Positions 24,791-37,689 of a stretch of DNA of 64,000 bases are shown here, one piece after another (positions within the stretch are counted from its first letter, which is position 1; each line of letters begins with the position of its first letter). Below the pieces are notes generated by a model, which searched no databases, was not told where the DNA came from, and saw only the letters and a list, made by a program, of their open reading frames with translations. A program made the translations under genes and the position numbers. The stretch comes from Elysia chlorotica (Eukaryota; Mollusca; Gastropoda; Plakobranchidae): contig RQTK01000303.1 of NCBI GenBank assembly GCA_003991915.1, positions 371,571 to 435,570 of the forward strand. Reading direction: 5' to 3'.

Positions 24791-25878
24791 CTGCCCACTG
24801 CCAAGATCTACATAGCCCGAGTTATTCCAACACTGGCACTGACTGTCCGAGGAAGGGAAAACCATTGGGCATTTGAGTTCTGACAACATCTTGTTCAAAT
24901 ATACAATTTTGAAAAGAAACAAATAACATTATTGTATCGTATGGATTTCTGAAGGAACAGGCTGAAAGACAGGTTGGCATTTTCTTGAAAGACAGATCGG
25001 CGATGTTCTTTAGATATAGAGCATTGTAAAAACGTCTACCCACTGCGTACCGACAGAAATAGATGCGGTATTTTCTATCAGTGTATAGGCGTGCATAGAA
25101 AAACCAATGGAATGTTTTGTTTCTAGTCGTAGTTATATATTATTAACTGATATAAACTGTTTTTCAGCTCTTCGTTTCTACGTAGATGGTGGTTTTTGTT
25201 TTTGCAAATAAACGACGAATAAAAATGTAATACCCGCATAAGAACGTGTTGCATTAAACTGCAATCACAATAGCTTATATATTGTAATTGATTTTTCACA
25301 GACATGATCCTTTTAAAAGTTATCAATATGTCGTTAGGAACACCCCACATATGTTGAAATAACTCCTTGTGTTGCAAGACGTTCATCTGTATTCTTTGAT
25401 CATAAAGAATAGCAACTTCCTTTTTCTGTGAGGACCGTAGAATGTGCCTAAAGTACATGCGCCGTTTGAAATACTCGCGACAAAGCATCTCTAATCAAGG
25501 ACGTGTTTGCTGACTCCTAGAGATATTTCAACCTTACCAAATTACATAATTAATTTTATATTATTTGACGGACACAGGTTAAAAAAATCAACCGCTTGAC
25601 AAGCTGATACAGTTTTACGCTGACAGAAACGTCGATCGTGCGGCTTCAATCAAGAAACTTGAACTTTGTCTTCAAAGCTTAGCATTTTGTGATTATTTCT
25701 GTATAGGACTGCCCACAGCCTGTGTCACTCAAAAAGACCCTTAGATCTAGATCTAGTAGTATTTTACGATTCTTGCAGCCAGCGTCGCGCATGCAAGATC
25801 TTTTCTTGACATTCCTAGCCTGAAAATCATCACCCGACATTAAAGTATGACGGTAAGTTGTGAAAAATGTTCTAGCTA

Positions 25879-25880
<2 letters not shown>
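24791..25880. other. No supported gene
   Basis: A minus-strand frame at 25123-25488 (121 codons from ATG) is the longest complex open frame here. It has no motif I recognise, no coding-like GC shift and no neighbouring exon, so I do not call it a gene. Confidence 0.4.

Positions 25881-25915
<35 letters not shown>
25881..25915. repeat. (TTA)n array at the left edge of gap 1
   Basis: TTA units run into the N block. Confidence 0.95.
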
Positions 25916-26206
25916 NNNNNNNNNNNNNNNNNNNNNNNNNNNNNNNNNNNNNNNNNNNNNNNNNNNNNNNNNNNNNNNNNNNNNNNNNNNNNNNNNNNNN
26001 NNNNNNNNNNNNNNNNNNNNNNNNNNNNNNNNNNNNNNNNNNNNNNNNNNNNNNNNNNNNNNNNNNNNNNNNNNNNNNNNNNNNNNNNNNNNNNNNNNNN
26101 NNNNNNNNNNNNNNNNNNNNNNNNNNNNNNNNNNNNNNNNNNNNNNNNNNNNNNNNNNNNNNNNNNNNNNNNNNNNNNNNNNNNNNNNNNNNNNNNNNNN
26201 NNNNNN
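25916..26206. other. Assembly gap 1 (291 N)
   Basis: A run of 291 N flanked by a TTA array on the left and a CTA array on the right. Any frame spanning it is meaningless. Confidence 0.99.
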
Positions 26207-26284
<78 letters not shown>

Positions 26285-26291
26285 GTAGTAG

Positions 26292-26350
<59 letters not shown>

Positions 26351-26404
26351 GTAGTACTACTCCTACTACTACTTCTACTTATACTACTGCTACTGCTACT
26401 ACTA
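26207..26404. repeat. (CTA)n array at the right edge of gap 1
   Basis: CTA units with two internal switches to GTA (about 26284-26290 and 26350-26355), then degenerate units. Confidence 0.97.
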
Positions 26405-26484
26405 AGTAGATCAGGAATTTTAAGGTATTTTTTCACAGTGGTAGCGGTAGGCTTATAGTGAAAATGGCCAAACAATAACTGCGC

Positions 26485-26560
26485 TTTGTAGGACTAGAAC
26501 CCCCGACTTGTAGATGCAGCGGCACCGACTCTCCTTGCCACTGAAAGCGAGACCAGAAGG
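26485..26560 (-). mobile_element. tRNA-like remnant, minus strand
   Basis: On the minus strand, TGGCAAGGAGAGTCGG (A-box-like) is followed by GGTTCTAGTCC (26491-26501, B-box-like). This is the order and approximate spacing of a tRNA-derived SINE head. The body does not clearly match the main family. Confidence 0.35.
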
Positions 26561-27284
26561 CTCCCTGAAAAGGAGGTTCATGGCTAGGGTACTTACTAAA
26601 TCTCTTTAAATGACTTGCTGTCTTGATTGGGAAAATCCAAATGAATGCCACCAACAACAACCACTATTATCCGAATACATCAACACTAATCAATGGATGC
26701 ACATACATCTAGGGACAAACAATCTACATCAACACCACCAGACTACAGCCATGCGTGTCTCTTCGTGTCATCGTCATCATCTTAGATACCAAGAAATCCA
26801 AAAGTTTGTTGACAACCATAGGTTGGATAACTGCAGATCAGAAAACAACACATTCTTCCCAATGGAAGACTTTCAATCTAAAATGGGTTTTCACAAGTTA
26901 AAGTCAACATTTCTCTTTATACCAATGGCATTCATATTAATTTTTTTATATAAAACAAATCAAAGCAAGCATACAATTTCTCCTGGGTTGATATAAAATA
27001 AATAAAAAGTAGCTCAGCATTAGGCATATTTGGTTGGCGTGTGACTTGTTCACCAGTACTTAGTTGTATTACATCTAACAAGTTCTATGGGGTTCTGTGA
27101 TCTTTGAAAAGGGTCTGTATTATGTTGCTCTTATTTGTCTATTCCTGTAACTTGTTTACCTGTGGACTTGATAAGATGAATATTTAATACATTACTTTGA
27201 TTTAACCGATATCTGCATTAGAAACAACAATCATTTCTTAGAAAATAGCTTTTGCTGTAAAAAAACCAACAACAAAATAATAAT
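26561..27284. other. No supported gene
   Basis: A plus-strand frame of 128 codons (26610-26996), rich in His, Gln and Asn, is not recognised and has no splice support. It is probably a chance opening. Confidence 0.4.
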
Positions 27285-27287
27285 ATC

Positions 27288-27322
<35 letters not shown>

Positions 27323-27400
27323 CAAAAATAATAATAGTAATAGTAATAAAAAATAATAATAATAGTAATAGTAATAAAAATAACAAAAATAATCACAATT
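27285..27400. repeat. Degenerate (AAT)n/(AAC)n array
   Basis: Mixed AAT, AAC, AGT and AAA trinucleotide units. Confidence 0.93.
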
Positions 27401-27624
27401 CTTGTAACAACAATAAGTATTCAAATTATAATAGCTTGCATAGCAACTGGACTAAAAAGAAATTGTATTAGAAGAGGTTAACTGCACTAGGTAGGAACGA
27501 GTTGTATCTTTGAAGTCTACATTGTAAGGTTCTTGGCCTCCCCGAGCGCTCAGGAAAGCTTAACTTGCTATAAAGTGGATTGTTCTCATGTTGTAAAATT
27601 GAAATAAATCTCACTTTGATATTC

Positions 27625-27650
27625 ATATATATATATATATATATATATAA
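27625..27650. repeat. (AT)n microsatellite
   Basis: About 12 AT units. Confidence 0.95.
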
Positions 27651-27859
27651 AATAGTATGTACATCGGGGTGCTGAGTGATTGAGTTTGTTTTTACGGCAC
27701 GTCAGCACGGTAACGGCAATATTAAGCCCATGATGTCCTTAGACAGCTGATACATTATACTAATAGCAGCGGTGAGCCCTTTATCTCTTTGAGTGGTAAA
27801 AGTATAAGGTTGGTTAAAAGGGGTTTAAAAGATCCATGTGTAGAAGATTTTCTGGGTTT

Positions 27860-29790
27860 GCAAATTGTGTTACATTTGGAGATAATTTATCCAGTTTACA
27901 TATTATTAACACATTTGCATTTCCTCCCCAACAGACCAGAGCGAAAGAGATCACACTCTCAGTGACTGATTTATAAAAAGACACATTATCTTCTTATCGA
28001 CATGGAAAGTAAAGACGAATATTTAATCGCTTAAAAACAGCAGTGATTAGAGGGTTCCAGTTTGATTTACTGTCTAAAGTGACACCCAGACACTTGTAAG
28101 TGTCTTCTTGCTCAACCTCTTCGCCTTTTATAAAGAGGGGAGACATTGGTGTTTTCTTTTTCCAGAAATCGATAACCTTTTCTTTTGTTTTATTAACATT
28201 TGAAAGTAGGTAACGATCTTTACACCAACTGACGAACCGAAGAATTGTCTCCCTGTAGTTTGCTTCTTCTTCACTTATTAATCCTAGAATTGATGCGTCA
28301 TCAGCAACTTTTAATAAATGAGTATCACTTTGTTAAGTAATTACACAGTCATGAGTTTATATGGTAAATAATACAAGTGATAAAACAGCTCCATGAGGAG
28401 CTTCAGTACTGGTGATAATAGTACCTGAAATAACAGTAATGGAATAGTTTTGTTGTTGAATATTGTTCAACTTTACATATTGAGGCCTTTAGATTATACT
28501 GTTAATGATCCAAGCAATCAGATTTATGTGCAAATTAATCTTTTGCAATTTAGATATCTGAAAACTGACGAAAAATCCATAAACATTACTCTACAATAGT
28601 TTCTAGGAACATCAAGATGTTTGTAAACGTTGTTTAGAAATACAAATATTGCATCTTCAACATTTTTTTTCTTTCTGTAAGCAAACTGTACGGGATCTTG
28701 AAAAGCAGAAAAGCACTTCTCAAGTTCCTTGATAATTATCTTTTCTAAACATTTTGTGACCACAGAGGTTAAGGCAACCGGTCTAAGATACTTTAGTTCT
28801 TTTATTGTTAAATTTTAGGCACAGGAATAATTTCAAATGTTTTCCTTATATGTGGCAAGAGGTGTTCACGTACAGTCCAGTTAAACAAAATTGTGTAAAT
28901 TGAGCTGCGCTGCACAGAACAGTATTTAAAAACCCAGCCTTTCAAACCATCAGGCTCGCCTGCTTTCCTTTCTTTCACACTCTTTAAAACTGGAGCAACA
29001 TCGTGCTCACTCACAACATACTCCTCATGAGACTCTGACTCTTTGCTTATCTCTTCCATACGTCGTTCGTTTTCATTAGTAAAATCATAGTTATCAAATC
29101 TAGCGTAAAATCATTTAACCTATTTGCATAATCGTTCACATCTTCGTCAATACCTGACTGTTTTTTGCTGTTACTTTATCCTGCCATTTCTTTTCTACAA
29201 TACCAAGTTGCTTGCTGTCGTTATGTCTAAAATGGTTCTCTAACTTTTCTTGTAATTTTGTTTGCATTTGCGAATTTTGTTTGTCTTCAGAACCGTTCTG
29301 TAACTTGATAAGAGATAGATTGAGAGATACATTGAGAGGTCAGAGCCACTCAAGGGAGGCAAGACTGTGCTTTTATAGCCCGCTGATACGTTGCCGTAAA
29401 AAAATCTAGTCTTCTCGTTTCAAGTAGAGCATGTAACATGTTGGTAAAATGTTGGCAAAGATCAGTCCAGGGTTGAATGGTTAAAAAGCACCAGTGATTA
29501 GAATAACGCTGTCAGGTGACTTATTCTGCTGTTCGTGGACCAGGTTGGATAAGTAGTCCTCTACGCGTTTGGCGTTGGCCTGAGGAGGTGCGTGAACTAA
29601 ATTAAGGTTTATGTTTGCGCACACGCCATCGCCTCTGGTCTTACCGGACTCAGCCGTCCGATCTGAACGGTACACGCTAAAACCGTCGATGTTTTAGCCT
29701 GATTCTGGGCAGTTGTCAGTGAACCAGATTTCAGTGATGCAAATGCGTGTGTTTGTACTTAACTCATCCAGACTGTTGATTTACCAGTCA
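27860..29790 (-). mobile_element. CR1/L2/Rex1-like LINE remnant, endonuclease to RT
   Basis: Minus-strand order matches an APE-RT element. The endonuclease segment CITEIWFTDNCPES, then GFSVYRSDRTAESGKTRGDG (about 29.75-29.6 kb), is followed by PPQANAKRVEDYL. Beyond a frameshift come GNVSAGYKSTVLP and a linker. RT blocks are KAGEPDGLKGWVFKYC (near 28.93 kb), PVQFAYRKKKNVEDAIFVF and MFMDFSSVF (near 28.6 kb), a VADD catalytic box at 28297-28308, then WCKDRYLLSNVNKTKE and DTYKCLGVTLDSK. Several stops and frameshifts mean it is inactive. It covers more of the endonuclease than the copy at 9.5 kb. Its C-terminal tail is too decayed to place exactly. Confidence 0.87.
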
Positions 29791-30084
29791 CTATCAAGGG
29801 GAGGGGGGCGATTTCAAGGCTTTGCGCTCGAACGCCACCTTTCTTCCCAAAGATTGTCGGTGAATGCTGAATAAATTAATGACTTACGAATGATGGTGAA
29901 TCCCTGCAATCATTTTGCACTGCAGGTCGAATAATTGACATAATGACCACAGAAATAGTCATAAATAAGCACCAAATCTCATGGTTTGTAGTAATACAAT
30001 TTGCTGAAAATGCAATGAAATTCTAAAAATTCGTCAAATATCCACACAAAACACAAAACACAAAGCTGCACAAAAACCGCGTCT
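29791..30084. other. Spacer between LINE and Helitron remnants
   Basis: Probably holds the non-coding 3' end of the Helitron (minus strand), but I could not identify a terminal hairpin or CTRR end with confidence. Confidence 0.35.
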
Positions 30085-31029
30085 CCTCTGTTCTAGCCTT
30101 CACCCATTGTTGGTATGAAAATCCTCACATTTTCCGCAGACCAAGCACTACTAAGGGCAACATAGAGCTGTCCATGTCCAAAGAATGGTTCTGATCTAAG
30201 TGTACATTACTGGGACCATATGACCTCTCAGGTTCTGATGCATACATGCCAAATTTTGTCGATATTTGACCGCGAGTTTTATTTGCAGTGACTGCAAATG
30301 CGGGCCAGATTGGAAACTGTTTCCTCCTCATGCGGATTGGGAAAGTACGATTATCCACGAGATGAGCGGAATAAGTGGGATAAACAATCTTTTCCAACAT
30401 AACTTCGTGTAGACACTATCATGCAGCTCTTACACGACCTTTAATTTCTTTTGTGGGTCAATGTAGGACGTAATTTGTTCAATACAGTTCGGTTTTTGTT
30501 TTATCTAACGCATAATACTTTGCAAGGCTTTCTGGTGGTGAAGGAGGCAAAGCATTTTAAATTTTTCTTTTCTGGCAAAAGAAAGTTTTTTTTTTTTTCC
30601 AGCAAGCGATCTAAGTGATCGAAGACATTAGAGAGAGCGCCGCGAGAATGTTTTATGTCAAATAGCTCTAGATCTACATGCTGTTCTTTAAATAAATCGT
30701 CAGTACATTACATACAGTTAAATGTTTCTCCCCCTCTTTTCTGTGTAATTTTCTCAGTAATGTTTTCTGACAGTGCTGGACTGGAAGGACCTCGATAATT
30801 ATCTGTTGACGTAGTCGTAGAGGCAGGCCCAGTTGAAGGTCCTGCTACATGTCTTGACATACTAGATCGAAGTTCTTGCTGTAGGCCTTGATGAAGTATC
30901 TGTTGGAGTCACAACAGTAAAAGCAGCAGAAACGGTTCAGCTTAAATCTTGTGTAGAAGAAGCTGACATCAAATCCTTATTGTATATTTTTCGCCTTTTG
31001 GGGATGAGCCTATTCTTTTTGTTTGTCAT
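30085..31029 (-). mobile_element. Internally deleted Helitron remnant (N-terminus plus PIF1-like helicase C-terminus)
   Basis: On the minus strand a start at 31029 begins MTNKKNRLIPKRRKIYNKDL, a basic N-terminus of the Helitron Rep-helicase style, and stops after about 21 codons. Further Ser/Thr/Pro-rich sequence follows in broken frames to about 30.7 kb. Then from about 30.4 kb comes the helicase end: RRKQFPIWPAFAVTANKTRG (equivalent to the RRxQFPxxxAFAMTINKSQG motif) and, after a frameshift near 30.2 kb, EPFFGHGQLYVALSSAWS (the HGQLYVALSR motif VI). The Rep/HUH domain and helicase motifs I-IV are absent. It is a dead, shortened element. A host PIF1 gene is less likely because of the N-terminal style and lack of introns with intact frames. 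Confidence 0.75.
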
Positions 31030-34000
31030 TATGACAATTATGAGTCTACTCACTGGAATATTAGACTAACAATCTGACGTTCGTAAAGAAAAAGAAGAAA
31101 AATTGTATATCGGTTATGACAGTCACAGTATAGTAAATGAGTATAGAGCATACAATAAAAAATGTAGATCTATGGCAAATTTTGTTATCATTTTTCACAG
31201 TTTCAAGAGCTCTATCATAAGAAGTTTATAAAATTGAAAAGTGATAATTAGAAAAACATCATTTTATATGTGATATCACAGTACATGAAACTGAAACAGA
31301 TTCTAAACATAGACCTAAACTTGGTTGTTGTGTTGTTGTTTTTTTTGCGAAATGGCCTTAGTGCAGAAAATTAACTAAGTTTTTTCGAACTTTGAAACAT
31401 CTCAACACTTTTATTTAATACCTCAAAAACTTTCTAAAGATACTGATTTCACGATTTCAAGAGCTCTATCATAAGAATATTACACAATAATTATTGAGAA
31501 GTGATAATAAGAAAAAGGTTTTGTGGGGAAAATACCGAAGAAGCGCCCTAAATACGTAAAACATGATTCTGAACATACATCAAGATTTAGGGCCCAGATT
31601 CTAGACTTTGTTCAGCTTTGTAACATTTATTATGATTATTAACACCACACTTAGACTGATTCTCAACTTGGTTCAGCACTGCGCGCTCATCTTTTATTTT
31701 GATCAGCCAACTTTCGATTTATTTGTTGTTGAAGGCAGGGTAGGATGCAGTTATATCTATTGGTATTTTTGAAATTACGTTTTTCTTTTGTTATATTAAT
31801 TTGTTAATTTTGGGCGATATGTGGTGAAATGAGTATTTTTTCGTAAAAATAAATGTGCCCAGTGCAAATTTACAGTCACACAACCATCTAGTTTTGGTAA
31901 TTTCGTAGCTAATTAATTTATGAATTTTAGCTTTCGGTCATACCTACCTTATATTTTTAGTAATTTAATTATGTTTATAATATCACATTATCGGAACACT
32001 AATAATTCATGCTGCAAAGAAACTTATCTTCTAAAAAATGTGAAAAAATCATTATTATACAACATTATGAGCAGCATTTTATACTTTGCATAAACGACAA
32101 CATATATGGACGATCCGCCACAAACGTACATTTCGGCAACGAATGAAGTCCTAATCAAAACTGGAAAAGCACTCTATTAGTAGAGACTGTTCTGTTGAGT
32201 GCTGTCACGTACAATCTTGAGGTCTGTATCTAACACACGTAGTGAACACTTGGGCTCCCCGCTGCAGTCAGTGATGGGTTGTCACCAACCAGCCCCTGAT
32301 CTGTCAGCCTCAATATTGGGCATGATCACCTGTCTTGTGCATCCATTTCTGTAGCAGCCGCTGGCTTCTGCACAGAGTTGAATGACATGCTGATTTCGCA
32401 AGGACGATGGTCCTTTTTCAAAGAAAGATAATTAAGGTGTCTCTCCCAAAGAAATATAACTTAAGCCTACTAGTGAAAAGTTGGTTAAAACTTGACAGAT
32501 TGTTGAGCGAAGATATGACATTATGTATTGCCTGAATGCAAAATTGTAATTGAAAATACCTATTGCATGAGATTGGGAACAACTTAGTATTTTATGTCAC
32601 GAAATTCTGATTTGAAACGAGATGTTGCAACATAGCCTTTATGTAAAATACGTTTATTTTGCACTCATTCTTTTCTTAAAGTAAGCTCTAAAAATGTTCA
32701 AAATGGAGGTAGCTAGTTTACGTAAAAATCTTGCCAACAATACCGGCTTAGTCTACGTATATTTTGAGTACTAACCACGTCACTTTTTTCACGACCTCTC
32801 ATGAATACTGCCCCAGGTCGTAGACTTGACTTAAATTTCAGACGTAGGTTAGTTCAGACTTGAAGGTCTACGCCCTCTCATGAAATAAGAGCCTAACTAT
32901 AAGACGGTACCCCTTTCGTGCTTGGGTAAGACCACAGCCATGCAGGGTACCCCTTGAGAAGGTTAATTCTGCACGGAATTAAGGGCGACCTACCCTATTC
33001 TTGTTTCATCAAATTTCAATACTTGAGTTTGCAGATGCTCGCCGCCATATTGCGCAGCTTTTGCACATTTTTCTTGATTGCAAATGGATGCTCGGTGTAC
33101 ACTTCCGGAGATCTGTTTGTGCTTCTGACCCTGTCGTGTGATCTATATTAATTTTTACTCATTATAGGTGAATGTTTGAACATATTTTATTAGCCTCAAT
33201 TTTTAAACAATAGGTATAAGTGAACAGTTGGTGAAGGTTCAAGTTTACAACAGTCAAGGTATAAAATAGTGAATGTGAATGTGATCTCGAATCATCATAA
33301 TTACAAATAAAAAATCGGTTAGACGACATAATTATGACCTCGACAAACCATACTTGAGAGTTTCCCTTAGTGATGGCAGTTGTTTGTTGTTTATTTCAAC
33401 AAATGACAAGGCTTGACTACGAGCACGCAAGAGTGAGATGTATTGCTAATTGTGGTACAAAAAATTACATTATATATTGTGAAGCATTTATGGATTCTAT
33501 GTATTTATAGCCCAAGTTTAATGCAAATGTCAATTTGAGAAACCAGAATCACGAAAATAGAGGCTAACAAACAAACAAAAAACACCTAAAACATAAATCT
33601 GGACACAATTAACTTGATTTGATGGTCATTAAAGAATACTTCAATGATGTCGTTACGATATAAAAATAACAGCCATAATTTTGTATTCATCCTAGTTGAC
33701 TTGCTTGCTTTAAAAAAAAATCGATTAAAGTGTGGGTAGAAAAATTTGATGTCAATGATGAATTTAACAATTTTAAAATAGTAGGTGATCAGACCTCATT
33801 AAGACATTATTGTAATTATTTTTAAACTATGTAATTTCTCGAGATGAAAAAAACACACAACTATTATTGGAATTTCCGGTTTGGATTTAGTGCGTTGGAT
33901 CCGTAAAGCCCGAAAGCCATAGTTATCTGAGTATTGAAAAGGGCCATCTAGATCAGTTGTTTGGTGGTTTGTTGTTTGGTGTTCATGGACTTGTACACAT

Positions 34001-34720
34001 AGTTGAAATGCAACTTGTCTCTCAATCATTTACCGTAAAGTTCTCTACAAAAGACTTTTGCTTGATTTTAAGATATGCCACACCGATTAAGCGGACTGAT
34101 CAAGAGCTTTACTCACAAATTTAGAATGTTCTAAATGAAACAATTGGTAGGAGAATGCGAACGTTAACGTCTTTATACGGCGACGCAACCCTAAAGTTGA
34201 ACTGTTAGAGAAATTCGCAAAAATGTCCACTTTATTAAAATACACCAGAAAGATTAGTGTTCAACAAACATAAACTTCCAAGTGTCAGTTTGTAGTATGT
34301 ACATTAAATACATTTCCGTTAGCTCATTTTAACGGCTTTAGGTACAACGTCGTACAATGGGAATACGGCGTCTTAAAACGAAATGTAACTATGGCCCTAG
34401 AATACACCTCATTTGTTTTACTGACACCTGTTGCTTGGTGAGCTATCTGGAACCGACGTCACATTTCCTGTCTTCTAACTGCGCTTTGTAACTCTTGGAA
34501 CTAAAATTCCTAATACCCGGCACTTGGCCAATCAGATTATACTGCCAAGAACCTAACCAATAGAAAAGGAACACCCCGTAACCTTCCATTTAGAAACTTG
34601 CGCTCTACTCTTGGAACATAACGCCCATTGGTCGTTCTATATCATGTAGGCCTGCGATTTTATTCACTTTGCAGAACATTTCTGATTCGCTTTGGTTAAC
34701 GCTAAATTAGTTATTTGGTT
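31030..34720. other. AT-rich unique sequence
   Basis: Includes a diverged direct duplication (about 31196-31260 and 31448-31510, TTTCAAGAGCTCTATCATAA). A more complex GC-balanced segment at about 32190-32410 has short cysteine-containing minus-strand frames and AG/GT-like ends, but no joinable exon was established. No gene is supported. Confidence 0.45.
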
Positions 34721-34721
34721 G

Positions 34722-34925
34722 TTTCCTTTTGTTTGTTCGCATCCATTGTTAGCGACTAGTTCTTTCGCGGAGGGGTCCCAAGATGATCATCTGACTGTTT
34801 TGTATGCCGCCAGACAGAGACAAAGTGGGGATAGCAGCCGACTGCGGTATACGAACACCAAACCATTCAATTGGGAATATAGCGGCACAGTTAGGGATAG
34901 AACCAGGGATTTGCCACACAAAAAA
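34722..34925 (-). mobile_element. Diverged SINE copy, minus strand
   Basis: Read on the minus strand: CTGGTTCTATCCC (B box), GGTTTGGTGTTCG, GTCGGCTGCTATCCCC, TCTGGCGGCATACAAAACAG, TCATCTTGGGACCCCTCCGC and a decayed GATGCGAACAAAC end. These align in order with the body and 3' region of the family at 3128. Heavily diverged, so an old insertion. Confidence 0.7.
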
Positions 34926-35106
34926 AAGACAACGCGTTTTCTTGTTGAGCTATCCCTTACCCTTTTGTTAATTTATTTGGTACAAAGAGATAACGCCGTG
35001 TGAAATAGGCTTTGTCTTATGTTTTTCTTTATCCATGTAAGTAATCGATCAACTTAAACAGCTAGTCTCCAGAAGTTATAATATTTTGTACCGCCACTAG
35101 GTATAT

Positions 35107-35300
35107 CATTTACTGATAATAACTGCAGGACTAAGGCAAATTTCCCTATGGAATAAAAAAAAAAGTCTTATCTTATCTTATCTTATATTTCTTTTAATAA
35201 CGAACATCATCTACTTATAATAATTGTAGGACTAGGGCAAATTTCGCTATGGAATAAAAAAAAGTCCTATCTTATCTTATATTTCTTTTAATAACGAACA
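35107..35300. repeat. Tandem duplication of about 95 bp
   Basis: Two copies contain a TAATAA-TG block, GCAAATTTC, TATGGAATAAAAAA, a TCTTATC run (three units in the first copy, two in the second) and ATATTTCTTTTAATAACGAAC. Diverged by a few bases. Confidence 0.9.
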
Positions 35301-35774
35301 AAGAAATCTGTACGGCTTTGAATTTATTTTGCTTCTAAAATAACTGATAATTGCTTTATTCCAATGATTAAGACGTCCTTTAATTGGCCGTCTTAAACAG
35401 CCATCCGTTCACATTAAAAACGATTCGCCTCACCCCTGAGCCAATAATTGTTGTTGATTTCCAAGATCATAGTTTATGACCGACAAAGCCTCGCCCTAGT
35501 TGGCTTCTTAGATCTAAGCTGATATTCATGGCGGAGGGAAACAAAAAAATGTATTCTGAAAGTAATTTTCGCACAACTTTGGAGGGAAATGGGGAGAGGA
35601 AAATATACTTTTAATGGGGAAATTTTTAGTTTGTTTCTAAATGAAAGTTCATTTTACAGGAATTACGTAATATTTTGTATTTTTATTCTTATATGGAAAA
35701 TGTTTTGTTGCCATGAATATAAATATGACTTAGTGGGTCAGACAGTCAGACATACATACATACAAACAGATACA

Positions 35775-35809
35775 CAGAGAGAGCGAGAGCGAGAGCGAGC
35801 GAGAGAGAG

Positions 35810-35874
<65 letters not shown>

Positions 35875-35915
35875 GAGAGAGGAAGGGAGGGAAGATGACA
35901 GAGACAGAGACAGAG
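35775..35915. repeat. (GA)n array with GACAGA extension
   Basis: GA array with AAAG interruptions, then GACAGAGACAGA. Confidence 0.97.
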
Positions 35916-36162
35916 GAAGGGCAGATAACCAAGAACATAGAGACAGTAAAAAACAAAATCAATGACAATTTTACTGATCTTCCTCATGCAAGTTTCATTA
36001 AAAAAATTAATTGATTATTCCTATTTGTCTCTAAATTGGTCGTTTTCCTATAAATATAAAAACGTAAAATCATGGAGGGATTTTTACCCATGATATATGA
36101 ATTCAAACGTAGCGTAGTTTAGTCTTCAAATACAAAACCTATGCTCGCGGAAAGTTCTTCAT

Positions 36163-36516
36163 GTGGTTTCTTTTATGGCCAAGTTTCAAGTTACAGAAAT
36201 GCTGGTTGCATCGAGTTTTGACCTGGGTCTTAGCGATTCCCAAAGCCTCGGACCTCCTTTTCCGACGCTAATGGATCTTATTACAAAAATCAATGTTTTT
36301 GCCAACGACAAATTTTGTGCCTGCACGACTGCTGTCAGCACTGCAGTCAGATATTTGGGAGAAAGAGTGAGACAAATAGTTAATCAGGGAAAAAGCCTAG
36401 CACTCTTGTGGGAGTGCAGTAAAGAAAGAGCCAGACAAATTAATCTAGTGTCAAGTAACTGGTTTAAAAAGCTTAAAAGAAATGGTTTAAATACAAAAGA
36501 TCAAAGGGAAATATGA
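36163..36516 (+). CDS. Open frame of 117 codons, unrecognised
   Basis: The frame runs from ATG to TGA through sequence that is not simple repeat until its end. The translation (starting [14 protein letters not shown], with a Cys pair FCACTTAVS and the helix-like segment [18 protein letters not shown]) is not recognised. Upstream in-frame sequence and splice sites give no help. It may be a chance opening; recorded because it is one of the few complex frames above 100 codons. Confidence 0.2.
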   Translation: MVSFMAKFQVTEMLVASSFDLGLSDSQSLGPPFPTLMDLITKINVFANDKFCACTTAVSTAVRYLGERVRQIVNQGKSLALLWECSKERARQINLVSSNWFKKLKRNGLNTKDQREI

Positions 36517-36521
36517 TAAAT

Positions 36522-36660
36522 AAAGAAAGAGAGAGAGAGAGAGAAAGAAAGAAAGAGAGAGAGAGAGTGAGAGAGAGAGAGAGAGAGAGTGAGGGAGAGA
36601 GAGCGGCACAAAGGTAAAGTTGAAAGAAAAGTAAAAAGAGAAAGGCGCAAAATATAAAAA
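36522..36660. repeat. GA/GAAA-rich purine tract
   Basis: Interrupted GA array leading into the GATA array. Confidence 0.93.
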
Positions 36661-36663
36661 GGG

Positions 36664-36830
<167 letters not shown>

Positions 36831-36899
36831 GAGAGAGAGAACGAGAGAGAGAGAAAGAGTAGAGAGAGATGAGGAATTATCGTGTCAGAGGGACATTGA

Positions 36900-37265
36900 T
36901 TTATCCTAAATGTAGGCTTGGCAGAATGGAGAATAATAGGAAACACGCTATTCCCTACTTTGTTGATTAAATTTTTTACATTCTGTAAATGAATGAGTGC
37001 TTTCCGCAGCGATACACTCTTTTACTAGCCAGTGTGCGTCTATTGTTCGTCGCTCTTGCCCGTCTACTTCATTTTAATGAGCACTCTTCCACATGTACAG
37101 TATATCTAGACATAGTTTATACACGGCTGTATTCATTTTCTTAAAAGAGAATAAGACGAAATACATAGCAATTTATCTGTTATGTCAAAGTTTGTCGGGA
37201 GAACATATTCAGAGGAAATTTGAATGAGATGGATATCCGTTTTATCTTTCTTCCATTTATTGATT
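36900..37265. other. Spacer between oppositely oriented tetranucleotide arrays
   Basis: Unique sequence, no gene seen. Confidence 0.5.
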
Positions 37266-37268
37266 TTT

Positions 37269-37450
<182 letters not shown>

Positions 37451-37689
37451 TTTATCTAACATATTTAACAATCTCTCCACCTATTTTTTTTATTTATTTA
37501 TGTGCCCCAAATACATCATTAGCAGGGCTCTATATTTTTTATTATCTCCCTTCTTTTTTTTTTTTTTTTATCTACAAATGTATTTAAGCTTGCCTACCGA
37601 GAAAAACTCAAGACAACTTTGCTATGTTGCTCCGATTGAATCCCATTATCTACCCACAAGAATTAACCAATGTAAAAAAAGCATATATT

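Noticed and set aside
24532..24804. Minus-strand 90-codon frame
   Set aside because: Opening caused by a GC-rich tRNA-like patch; no domain or splice context.
25123..25488. 121-codon minus-strand frame
   Set aside because: No recognisable motif, no GC rise, no adjacent exon; it cannot be supported as a gene from sequence alone.
25847..26475. Frames running through 291 N
   Set aside because: Artefact of unknown bases and trinucleotide arrays.
26610..26996. 128-codon plus-strand frame
   Set aside because: His/Gln/Asn-rich with a T-rich hydrophobic end; looks like a chance opening beside a tRNA-like remnant.
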